Assembly (NCBI GenBank): GCA_033032865.1
Contig: JAWHQI010000040.1
Span: 11,205,001 to 11,269,000, forward strand
Length of the DNA: 64,000 nt
Direction of reading: 5' to 3'
Origin: Dactylorhiza incarnata
Lineage: Eukaryota; Streptophyta; Magnoliopsida; Asparagales; Orchidaceae
Shown in pieces: positions 53,388 to 63,236 of the stretch. Made by a program: the position numbers and the translations under genes. The notes under the pieces were generated by a model that saw only the letters and a list, made by a program, of their open reading frames with translations, ran no database searches and was not told the DNA's origin. Numbering within the stretch: position 1 is the stretch's first letter; the number at the start of each line of letters is the position of its first letter.

Positions 53388-53950
53388 GTCACGCCCTCGG
53401 TCACGCCCGTGACCGAGGGCGTGTAAGGGGCGACACGTGAAATCTGGCGTGAGGGAGGAATCCGAGGCTTGACCGGTCAAAAAGCGGATTTTTCCCAGGT
53501 CACGCCCTCGGTCACGCCCGTGACCAAGGGCGTGTAACTGGCGAAATCAAAGAGGGCCGGGAATCCAATGTGCGATGGTCAAAAAGCGGTTCCCGGGCTG
53601 TCACCGCCCAGGGTCACGCCCGTGACCATGGGCGTGACTTGACTGTCACGGGCGTGACAATCAAACGACATCTTTGACCGGGTGCTGTGGAGGTGTTGCG
53701 CCAGCAGGATGAGTCACGACCGTGACCTTCAAATGTCACGGGCGTGACTCGATTTGTCACGGGCGTGACATTGTGAACTAAGCCCGTGAGTCCCGACTCA
53801 GGCCAAAATGTTCTTCCGTTGATGTCACGCCCGTGACCAAGGTTGGTCACGCCCGTGACTTTTACGGAAGATGAATGGAGTGCAACTCGTCGAGAGACTC
53901 GCCAGAAAAATGAATCGTAATGCGCCACGCCCTGGTCACGGCCGTGACTG
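53388..53950. repeat. Internal GTCACGCCCGTGAC hairpin array upstream of env-like gene
   Basis: At least two full hairpins (53388-53428 and 53499-53539, with arms CACGCCCTCGG/CCGAGGGCGTG) and a run of simpler units (53613-53660, 53710-53770, 53823-53860, 53927-53950), in which the orientation GTCACGGGCGTGAC also occurs. The motif is the LTR motif, but the unit order and flanking sequence are not those of the LTR, so it is not simply an LTR fragment. The next ~400 bp (53951-54330) is A/T homopolymer-rich with no gene. Confidence 0.93.
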
Positions 53951-54359
53951 AGACATTTTTTCAGAAATATTTTTTTTAGTTTGGTTTTGTAATTTTTTTA
54001 TCTCTTTTTTTTTTTGAAAATAAAAAAAAATAAAAAAAAAATATCAAGGTAATAAAATAAAATGAAAAATACTAAAAATAAAGTACCGACTTGGAGAGCG
54101 GAGTTTCATGCGTATGTGCGAGTGACCGTTATCTCGCAAATCTCCTCCAAACCTGCAAAAACCTAAAAATAGAATAATAACATTTTTATTTGTTTTTTTC
54201 TTTTTCATTTTTTTTTGTTTTTTTGTTTTTATTTTTATATGTTTTTTTTTTATTTTTAAAAACAAGAATAAAAATACTTAAAATTTTTTAAACGGAAGAA
54301 AAATAAAATAAAAATAAAAATAAAATAAAAACATGGGTTGCCTCCCAAGAGCGCTTTGG

Positions 54360-56269
54360 TTACGGTCGTTGAGCTCGACCATAGTGGCACGCCGGTCTGT
54401 ACCTCGTTCTAAATTTATCATCAAATGATGATAACGGCTTTGAGCGATGCAAGGTGGGTGAATTTGTTGCATGAATTAAAATATTCTCATACCTCATTCG
54501 GAGGAGAAGAGTGCCCTCACAAACGTCAAATATTGCTCGTGTAGTGGCCAAGAATGGACGACCAATGATTAAAGGTATCCCGGCGTCCTCTTCCATATCA
54601 AGGATAACAAAGTCTACCGGTAAAGTAGACTCGCCAACCTCAACTGGCACATCATGAATCACCCCTATGGGTGTCTTCACCGAGCGATCAGCTAATTGTA
54701 ATTTGATGTCGGTGGGGGTAGGTTCTCCTAACTGTAATTTTTGGGATAAACTATAGGGAATAATATTAACACTAGCGCCCAGATCGGCGAAAGCGTTTGA
54801 AAAATGAGTAGATCCTATAGTGCATGGAATATTAAAATTAGAATTAATATTATTAGCCCGCTCGATCAAACGAGCGGGGTAAGGAAGACGGGGTTGAAAT
54901 TCTAGAAGAGGAAGAGATGATGGGGTAGGTGAAATTTCCTCTTCAAGATCGGTGTCCGAATCATCCGCAAAGGTCACCGCCAAGACATTTGAAGTTGTCG
55001 GCGGTGTTCTTTTCGGCTGATCGGTGACCATTTTTAAAAGTTGCCCCACTTGATTCTCCAAATTCCGCAACGACCCTTGTAAATTGCGGACATCCACATC
55101 ATTTTTAGAAATATATTTATTAACCACCTCCTCGAGAGAAGGCGGTTTAGGGGCTTGCGGTGGAAGAGATGAATTTGGAGAAGCAAGGGGAGCATTACCC
55201 GTGTTACCTTGATTACCCCATGATAAATTGGGGTGGTTCCTCCAACCTGCGTGGTATGTGTTACCGTATTGATTGTTCCCCGGATTGAAGGGCGGCCGGT
55301 TCGGATTACCCATGTAATCCACATGCTCCGCCGTATTTTGATTAGGCTCCCAGGTAGGTGTAGAAGAGGGAGCAGTCATCCCTTCTAGTTTCTTGCTAAG
55401 TAACTTAACCTGTAGAGATAAATTAGTAAATGAATCAATTTCATACAGCCCGACCGGTTTATTTGAGCGCGACCGAGGTGTACTCCATTGATACGTATTC
55501 ATGGCCATACTCTCTAAAAGCTCTTGCGCGCCTGCCGGTGTTTTGTTATTCAAGGTACCACCGGCGGCAGCGTCAATCATTTGACGCGTTTGGGAATTTA
55601 GGCCGTTATAGAACGTCTGAATTTGCAACCAGTCGGGATTGCATGATGGGGGCATCAGCACAAATATTCCTTAAACAGCTCCCAAGTATCATAAAGTGTT
55701 TCCGATTCAACTTGGGAGAAAGAAATGATATCCTTACGCAATTGGGCTGATTTAGCGGGCGGAAAATATTTCGTGAAAAATTGTTCCGTCATTTGGGCCC
55801 ATGTGGTGATAGATCCTCTTGGAAGAGAACTGAGCCACTGCTTAGCTTTATTGCGCAAGGAGAAAGGAAAAAGCCGAAGCCTTATTGCGTCATCGGATAC
55901 CCCGTTAATTTTGAAAGTATCGCATATTTCTAGAAAACTAAAAATATGCGCGTTGGGATCCTCATCTTGAAGCCCATCAAATTGTACATATTGTTGTACC
56001 ATTTGAATGATGCTCGGCTTTAATTCAAAATTATTGGTCGCTATAGCAGGTCGAACAATACTAGAAGTGGTATCCTCTAGATCTTGAGAATTTGGATCAC
56101 CCATATTAGAAGAAGTAGAAGAAGAAGAAGAAGAAGAAGGAGAAGTGTCACCTACGGATTCCTCAATCAGATCTTGAGAATTTGGTCCTTGAAATCTTAA
56201 GCGTCGCCGAATGGTTTGCTCGATTTCCGGATCTAATTCAAGAAGATCGGACGGATTCCTTCGGGTCAT
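54360..56269 (-). pseudogene. Athila B gag-protease
   Basis: It starts MTRRNPSDLLELDPEIEQT at 56269. The gag core has 'FLEICDTFKINGVSDDAIRLRLFPFSLRNKAKQWL', 'PRGSITTWAQMTEQFFTKYFPPAKSAQLR'. One frameshift at about 55655-55661 separates it from a long open frame to 54360 with 'TFYNGLNSQTRQMIDAAAGG', an Asn/Pro-rich part, then the protease 'FADLGASVNIIPYSLSQKLQLG', 'LPVDFVILDMEEDAGIPLIIGRPFL' and 'TTRAIFDV', a complete Athila retropepsin. Apart from the frameshift it is intact. Pol motifs do not follow; the frame ends in a hybrid tail where the deletion joins post-integrase sequence. Confidence 0.9.
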
Positions 56270-56360
56270 ACACCAAAAAGAAAAACGTAGAAAAGAGAGA
56301 AGAAAGAAAAAAAAATGATAAAATTAATAGAACTAAGCTTTCAAAATATCAACAATTAAT

Positions 56361-56377
56361 CCCCGGCAACGGCGCCA
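56361..56377 (-). promoter_or_regulatory. Athila B primer-binding site (tRNA-Asp)
   Basis: The minus strand reads TGGCGCCGTTGCCGGGG, identical to the Athila A site and six bases from the LTR end at 56384. Both elements would use the same primer. Confidence 0.9.
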
Positions 56378-56383
56378 AAAACT

Positions 56384-57998
56384 TGATGAGATAAATTCGC
56401 GCTGCGCAAAATTAAAATATTATCCACGTATAATTCGATAAGGCAAGTGTACCTATCGCTTTATAGTATAGGATTTAGAAAATCAAGTGTCGTATTTTTC
56501 CGGGCTTGTTGAGTACTTCTACTCACAAAGAAGAGCTATTATTTTATCGATCGAAAGTTGGGTTTGTTTTGGAAAAACAATTTGGAGAAAATTAACTACG
56601 AAGAAAGATTATGATTAAAAGGATTAGCACCTGGTCTTGAATCCCTTTGAAATAAAATATAATTTTATAAAAGATGAAACCGCAAACTCTTATTGAAATA
56701 TCCTCGACCGTGGAGGTTCCCAAATATGGTAGAGCCTCTCTCGAGAGAACTACCACCTAACCTTAGGTTGATCGATTAAGACCCCTCGGCCAGTCGAAAC
56801 CCCCTAAGCTTGCTTTAAGCGGTGAACCCCACTATTGGATTTGACTCCAATCCGAAAGATTTGTGTCACCCTCTCTCGAGGAATGCATACAACTCTTTTT
56901 ATCTTTGAGTGATCTCCTCGTTCGCATGGTTCTCTCGATCACTAGCAAACGAATCATAGATTGAAAGTCATATTCCGGACATATGAAATCAAAACAAAAT
57001 AATTCAAAGATAAATCGAAGATAAACAAAACGAGAGTTTGCTAATTAGAAAGATTCAAAACATATTTTATTTTATTCCAAAGTTCATCATGACCAAGTGC
57101 TAAAGGAAACTTAGCTACTCATCATAGTGATGGGAATACAAGTAGAAGAGGAAAAAGAGATGATTAAGAAAACAACAATACTTGAATTAAAATAGCAATA
57201 ATAAAAACTTACAACTTTAGGAAAAAGTAGCTAGAACATAAAAAACAGTAAACTAAAGCTGAAATTAAGCTCCAAAATTGCACACACCGACTTCTGGAGA
57301 TTGCTGCCTTTTATAGATGAAAAAACGGGGAGTCACGCCCTTGGTCACGCCCGTGACCAAGGGCGTGTAAGCTGCGTAATTACTGTCATAAAAGCCCGGG
57401 ACGTTGGGGAAGAGGAACCGCCAAAAATCAATTGCACGGCGGGTCACGGCCTCGGCCACGCCCGTGACCAAGGGCGTGTCTTGAACGGGTCTGGAAACGG
57501 CGGGAAACGCCACGATCTGGAGTTAATCTGGCGGTTGCAGAAAAGTCACGGCCTCGGTCACGCCCGTGACCGAGGGCGTGTAAGCTAGAAATGGCGGGAG
57601 TTGATTGCTGGCTGAAATGAATGCAATCCGGGCGAGTCACGCCCGTGACTTTAAGGTCACGCACTCAGTCACGCCCGTGACAGAGGGTGTGTAATTTTAA
57701 TCTGACGTGGCGGCTGACTTCTTTCAACTGGAATGCGCGGGGCTGGATCACGGCCGTGACAAAATGTCATGCCCTAGGTCACGCCCGTGACCGAGGGCGT
57801 GTACTTTGCGATTTCGGCAGAAATACTCCAAATATTCTCCTGATTAGTCATATGAGCTTGAAATTGCTATTGGCAGCCCAAATTACCTGAAAATACAAAA
57901 ATAATATAAATTAGTGATAAATTAACTAAAACTAAATTAAATTAAATTAATTATAAATAAAATATTATGTGAAAATAACTATAAATATAGCATCATCA
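56384..57998 (-). repeat. Athila B 5' LTR (right)
   Basis: 1,615 bp, nearly identical to 48824-50440. The hairpin array is at 57332-57803 and the TATA box at about 57307-57319 on the minus strand. Point changes relative to the left LTR fall partly in hairpin arms (for example GGTCACG to GGCCACG near 57453). Confidence 0.95.
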
Positions 57999-58141
57999 AG
58001 TTCGCACAGGGCAGGGGGCGTCAGAATGCTTACCTAGAGGGGGGCGAGAAGTCCCAGGGCGGCCCTGGAAGACATTACCATAGTGGGGGTAGAGAGATTT
58101 ACCCAGACCTGGAGGGTAGGCTGCGTTGTTGGCCGGTGGGA

Positions 58142-58639
58142 TCTATAGTTTTGCCGGGAGGAGGCGGAGACGAAGGCCGCAACACCTGGCGAGCCGGGGA
58201 CTTCCGGGACGAGACTGAAAGAAGCAGGGAATGAAGGTCAGATAGTTATCAAAAGGAGGGCTGGCATGCGAGATTAAGGGCGTACCTGCGACATTTGTCC
58301 CAGCGAGATTCGTATCCGCCGGCGGACTTTTGCGAGACCCACCAGCAGGTTCGCAAGTGTCCTCACTCGGCAAATCATCCTGCGAGTAGGCATGAATCAC
58401 AAGCAAACTTATTGACTTAAGCTAGAGGGATACTCATACCTTCTCGTGGGGATGGTTATCGGGGAGGAGTCCAGCAGCACAGAGCCATCCCCGGTTCGGC
58501 AAGCCGCCTTCGCCTTCTTAGTCTTCGACGACTGAGCGGGAGGCGGCCGATTCATCCAGGTGGGGACCTTGGTCGTCGAGGGTAGCCTGCCGGCTCTCAC
58601 AACCCTCAGGCGAGCCTCAGCTTCTTCGGTAAGCGGCAT
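58142..58639 (-). pseudogene. Tat antisense gene 2, first exons (right of Athila B)
   Basis: The start at 58639 reads MPLTEEAEARLRVVRAGRLP. Exon 1 runs to 58440, with a GTATGAG donor. The intron ends CTCGCAG and exon 2 (58379-58286) reads DDLPSEDTCEPAGGSRKSPP. It is followed by a GTACGC donor, an intron ending TTTCAG and an exon from 58214 (SRPGSPRLA). The composition is basic, Pro- and Ser-rich, with no domain I recognise. The stretch 58004-58141 continues leftward to the Athila B insertion and then to the exon at 48663-48781. It is on the strand opposite to gag-pol, as for gene 1. Confidence 0.6.
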
Positions 58640-58836
58640 CTCCTGGCAGCTACAGTACGGGACAAAAAAAAAGAAAAGGAAGTGACGGCGCACGCCACTG
58701 AGGACTCCGGATGATATTTATAGCCCTCAGGGTGGGTCCTACCAAAGATTCCCGATAGATTATCAAGGGGTTGGCGAATACCAGGGGTTGGATGTTTCTT
58801 CGCGAGCCTAAATAACCTCCCGAAGAGCGGGGATTG
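58640..58836 (+). other. Tat 3' untranslated end with polypurine tract
   Basis: There is no gene on the plus strand. On the minus strand it is the upstream region of antisense gene 2, with TATAAATAT near 58715. The sequence just before the 3' LTR, CCGAAGAGCGGGGATTG (58820-58836), contains the purine-rich plus-strand primer GAAGAGCGGGGA. Confidence 0.65.
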
Positions 58837-60222
58837 TGTACAACACCCATATTCGCCAGGCGAGGAGGCACGGTTTAAGAAGGCAACATGATGAAGGAAG
58901 TAATAAGAGAGGAAGGCCTTAGGGCCAAAGACCTCGCTAGAGAGGCCTTGGAGAAGTCTCTCTCGGAGGGCTCGCCGAGAGGCGAGCGAGAAGGGTCGGC
59001 GAGATAAACGCTCGTAGGCAATTTGAGGAAGTTTTCTGAGTTCGACGAAAGGAGTACTGTGTTCGACGAACTCTCTCGTATTCGTAGAGCTCACATGACT
59101 TCATCGAGCTCACCCCTGTTTGGCGAAATCATCAGAAGTCGACGAAGTGTTCTATACTCATTAAAGCCGAAGGGATGGTCTCGCAAGAAGAATCGCGAGA
59201 TCCAGACCTCGGCAGATATCCTCAAAAGAGTATCCCTCGCAGGCCGCTATCAGAAGAGACCTATGTTCAGTAAATAGGTGTTCAAAGACATGTGTTCAGT
59301 GAGCGGCAAAGTCATTAGGCGATCTCGGAGGAAGGCTCATGAGTTTAGAGCCTCAGCGTCCAGTGAGCTCAATACTGCGTTCGGCGAATGTCGAACGGAG
59401 CTTAGCATTCGTCGGACGGCGCCCGACGAACAAAATATATTCTATAGCAGCGCTCGACAAATTATAGCAGGGAAGCAGCGGTCGACGAAACGCCCATCTC
59501 AGTGGACATCGAACAATTTAACGTTCTGCATTCGTCGAGCTCGTCTGTGATCGGTGAAGTGCCCTGCGTTCGACGAAAGGTGTATTGAGCTCGACGAAGT
59601 CAGGAGGCGGTCTCGCAGGAAGGTTCGCAAGACCGGACCTTGGCAGATACCGCCAGAATGGGCCAGCGAGGTCCTCGCAGGGCGATCGCCTAGGAGAGGC
59701 ATCGCGTGCAGGGCTCGCGAGAAGGCCCGCGAGAGCTTCGACAGTAAGGTTCTCACAGTTCCTTGCCCATAGGTTGATAGGGACAAATTACCCTTTTACC
59801 CCTAGTGGTCTGCCTTTAGCCTCTCCAAACAGCGGAGTTTGGCTGTTAGCAGGCCCATTTGGGGTGCGGATAGTAAAATCAAAAGGCGGGATCCTGCTAT
59901 GTGCAGGCCAGATCAGAAAACCTATAAATAAGACCTAAAGGGCACCTTTGGAGAGGACTTCACTTCAGCTTCTCTCTCCTCAGGCTCTCCTTGGTTAGCA
60001 TTTCCAGAGCTCTCCAAGGTGCCCGAGTCTCAGCTTTGGCTTGGGAGGGGAAGCGCTCAACGATCTTCTGGGTTAGTGGAGGGACCTCCTCGCTGTGACT
60101 AAGGTCTTAGTCATCTTCCTAGTCTTCAGTCTACCTTCTCCGAGGGATTAGTAAGGGCTAGCCGCCCCTCATTTCGGTGAGGGTCCCGAGCTCCACAAGA
60201 GGCCGAGAAATCGGTTTCAACA
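58837..60222 (+). repeat. Tat 3' LTR
   Basis: 1,386 bp. It pairs with 37456-38866 and has the same TTCGTCGAGCTC clusters (59038-59140, 59400-59600), TATA box (CTATAAATA near 59922) and TTTCAACA end. It ends at the right flank TCAGC, where the SIRE 3 ORF3 resumes on the minus strand. Confidence 0.93.
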
Positions 60223-62773
60223 TCAGCAACTTCTTTCCTTCTCTGGAAGTAGACAAATGGCTTTGAGAAGTATCTGATTGGCTCCTTATCACTTGCCTGA
60301 ACTTTCCCAGCCAACCTATCAGCTTTGAACTTTATCTTCAGCTCCTCCTGATCCCTGTGCTTCCTCCACTCATCTTCAGAGTACCATTTCTCCCTTTCTC
60401 CTGGATTGCCTTTCACAGCTCCCCATGCTGCCAAAATCATGTCTCTTGAGGAGGGAGACCAATGTTCATAATCATCCCTTGCTTCAATTTCTTCTCTAAA
60501 TTTCCTCTTGCTAGATTCTACTTGTTCATAAGTGATATTCTTACTTTTGTTCTTATCTTAAGGGCTGTACATCTTTGCAATTTGCTTTTGAATTTGGGTA
60601 GGAGATGCAGGCTTGGTTTCAAAAACTTGATCATCATAGTTTATGGGAGGATAGCCTAAGGTTTCTCTTATTTGATTGGAGGTCCAAACAACATGCTCAA
60701 TGCTGGCTTTAATCATTGACCTCTCCCCCTTTATGACTTCTTCTACTATATGATCTCTTAGAACATTTTTCTGAAATCTAATTTGACCCTCCAGATGATG
60801 TACTCCTCCTTCAATAGTTTTCTTAACCTTAAGAAGATGATCATCAATGGTAGTTGTAGTCATTTTTACTTGATCCTTTAGGGTAAGGAGCTCTCATCAA
60901 CCTTCGCTAGCATATCAACATCATGTTTTTGCAACCTTGCTTCTATTTTGGCAGAGCCTGTTAGAATTTGAGCAACTTGTTCTTTGTATAACACCTGCAT
61001 ATTGTTGCTCAAGATTCCTTGATTCTTTTGAACATCATCTGCAGCCTTTGCAATATCTATTTGTGTTGCTTTAATAGCCTTTGAAGTCTCTTTGATTGAA
61101 TCTAGCTGTTCAGTTGTATAATCCACAGAAGCACCAACTCTTTTGAAGAATTTGACCATTTCCTCTCTCAGTGCATTCACCTGAAAGTTGACTTCAAACC
61201 TGACCAATTTCATTTGAAAATATACATCATTTTTCATTTTTGTGTTGTATTCCTCAATGTACTGCTCAAGTAATCTTCTTTGATTGTTAAGCAACTCCTC
61301 CAGCTGAGGTAATATAGGACCTAGGTCCACATTAATTTCTCTTGCTACATCAGCATTGGTACTGCTGTCTTCTTTGATCAAAGAGTCTTCTCTATAGCTC
61401 ATATGTGAGCTGGAGGATTCTATTTTGATAACTTTCTCAGCCTGTTTCTTTTGAGATTGAGATCCTCCCCCCACATCCATAGCATCAATATCAGGAAACT
61501 CTTGATCAGGGATCTCTAGAGCTGGGATCTCATGCTGAGACTCCCCCTCAACTGATGCATTATCTAGATCAAGATTCTTAGGAGCAGGGATCTCATCCTG
61601 AGCCTCCCCCTCATCTTGTACATTGTAGAAATCAGTATTATCTTTAGCAGGGATCTCATATGGAGCCTCCCCCTTAACTGTTGCATTATCTGGATCAAGA
61701 TTCTCAGGAGCAGGGATCTCATCTGGAGCCTCCCCCTCATTTTGAAACTTCCCCTCATCTCTAGCAGGGGATCCAGATTGACCGCCTCTCTCTCCTTCTT
61801 CTTTCTCTTTCCCATCTTGTTCTTTGTTGTTCTTGTCAACCCCTTGCAGTATAGGATCAGTACCTGTTTGTGTGTCAGGAATACTGTCCCTGGATTTTTC
61901 ATCTTCTTTTTCTTCAGATGTTGTAAGATTAGGATTGTGGATTGGTGTGGATTTTGATTTCTGTCTGGAGGAGGATGAACTATAAGAACTAGAAGAGATC
62001 TGCTTCTTCCTTTTCTTCTGAACTTTCTTCTGCTTGGGAGAAGATTCTGCTGGTAGATGACTTGAGAAATTCCTTTCCCATCTTTCTAGCATCCTGATGT
62101 CCATTTTCATCATATGATTTATTTTTGACCCAAGTCTATTGTTTAAGGAATCTGGGATTACCTTTACTAGATACAAAGACAGTATCCTACCCATATTGGG
62201 TGCTTGGATACATTCTATCACTCTATCAAACACTACTCTTCCCCAATCAGTTTTTAATGAATGGATAATTCTGGTCAGTAGGACGAACATTTTCCTTGAA
62301 ATTTTATCATGGGACCCTGTCTTGCATATCAGTCCCTTTCCTATTATATCTGTCAGCAGCTTTCCTCTTGAGTTCATCCCTTTCCTCAACACACTACCAG
62401 AAATTTCGTGTGATGTGTCAATTCCACACCATACTTCAGCTAATCTTATTTGCTCAGAACTCACCTCTTCTTTGTCTTCATCACGTTTGAGCCTTGGCAG
62501 TTCTAGTGCCTTAGCGAGACTTGTGGGTGAAATCTTAATCTTCTTTCCATTCACAGTAGTTTTGAGCTTCGAGTTGGCGGTGTGTATTACTGCATTGGAG
62601 AATAGTTCTAAGACTTATCGTTTCCAGATTAGAGACGATTCAGATAGAATGAATTCTAACCCTGATTTGTAAATTATCTCGATGGTGGTCTTGAGTTCCT
62701 CTGGGGCTGCTTGGAATCCATTGCGAACGAGCTCGACTCCTTCGTAGAGGTAATCACTGCTCTTGGGAGGCAT
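60223..62773 (-). pseudogene. SIRE 3 extra ORF (ORF3, env-position), split by Tat
   Basis: It starts MPPKSSDYLYEG at 62773. A TAA at about 62618 splits the N-terminal 50 residues (homologous to SIRE 1 ORF3) from a long open frame to 60878, and further breaks lie near 60880 and 60558. The N-terminal part has 'KKIKISPTSLAKALELPRL' and 'RGKLLTDIIGKGLICKTGSHDKIS'. A Ser/Lys stretch and a run of acidic E-G-E-A..EIPAP repeats (about 61760-61500) follow. Then comes a long coiled coil (LEELLNNQRRLLEQYIEEY, residues in 61300-60900), and the tail has 'REKWYSEDEWRKHRDQEELK'. It continues at 37455-37397. The full length would be ~870 codons. No membrane helix is seen; function unknown. Confidence 0.75.
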
Positions 62774-62884
62774 TGTAGTTGTTGATTTTCGATTGAAAGT
62801 TTTGATGGAGAGATTTTCTAGGGCAGAGAATTTCGAACTAGGAATTCTAGGTTCAAGAAACCATAGGTACTGTCGAAGTGTCTT

Positions 62885-62896
62885 CCCTATTTATGG
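62885..62896 (-). promoter_or_regulatory. TATA-like box upstream of SIRE 3 ORF3
   Basis: The minus strand reads CCATAAATAGGG, about 115 bp before the ATG at 62773 and ~115 bp downstream of the GCTCGACGC array. The arrangement matches SIRE 1 and Athila B. Confidence 0.5.
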
Positions 62897-63009
62897 AATT
62901 TCTAGTTCTAGAAGATGAATAGCCGCGCGCCAGACTTGTTTAACAAGATTGATCAAATGGTTCAGATTCACCCTGTCTCGGGACGACCTTACTCTCCTTG
63001 TAAAGGCGT

Positions 63010-63105
63010 TGAGACCGCTCGACGCCAATTGTTCTCACTTAGCGCTCGACGCTAAATATACACGCTCGACACTGAGTGTACGCGCTCGACGCCAGATGTA
63101 ACTTT
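63010..63105. repeat. GCTCGACGC array between pol and ORF3 (SIRE 3)
   Basis: Four GCTCGACGC/GCTCGACAC words within 90 bp (near 63018, 63041, 63064 and 63088), one doubled as AGCGCTCGACGCT, next to GGCGTTGAG. It is the motif of the U3 array in this element's own LTR (36470-36885), which is more than 26 kb away in the window because of the Tat insertion. Confidence 0.85.
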
Positions 63106-63236
63106 ACTCACCTTTTTGGACTTAATTATTATTTTTATTTATTTATTATATTTTCAATACTTATTTAAAAATTATTATTTATTTTAGCTTTATTTTGGTT
63201 TATTGTATGTTTTAAGACAACTTCATTCCATATTTA

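Larger units (their letters stand above)
48824..57998 (-). mobile_element. Athila-type element B, pol-less (gag-PR + env-like gene)
   Basis: A 9,175-bp element with LTRs 48824-50440 and 56384-57998 (TGATG...CATCA), perfect duplications AGTTC (48819-48823 and 57999-58003) and a tRNA-Asp primer site. Reading leftward it has gag-protease (56269-54360), a palindrome array with TATA, an env-like gene (53270-52059), a conserved non-coding 3' region and a PPT. RT, RNase H and integrase are missing. The protease end runs straight into the sequence that lies after the integrase stop in Athila A (GGGAGGCAACCCA at 54332-54344), so this is an internal deletion of pol. The LTRs are nearly identical, so it is young. 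Confidence 0.95.
37456..60222 (+). mobile_element. Tat-lineage Ty3/gypsy retrotransposon with antisense genes
   Basis: A plus-strand element with LTRs 37456-38866 and 58837-60222 (TGTACAAC...TTTCAACA). Flanks are TCAGA and TCAGC, a 5-bp duplication with one change. The order is gag, protease, RT, RNase H, a second (archaeal-type) RNase H and integrase, then a 3' region with a 97-bp tandem array and two antisense, intron-containing genes. The second RNase H and antisense ORFs are known traits of the Tat lineage. Without the nested Athila B the element is ~13.6 kb. It has several TGG-to-TGA and CAG-to-TAG stops and a frameshift, so it is inactive. Confidence 0.92.

Noticed and set aside
53388..53950. 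Regular palindromic repeats that resemble a CRISPR array
   Set aside because: Spacing is irregular, units vary, spacers are not unique inserts, and the context is a plant retrotransposon.
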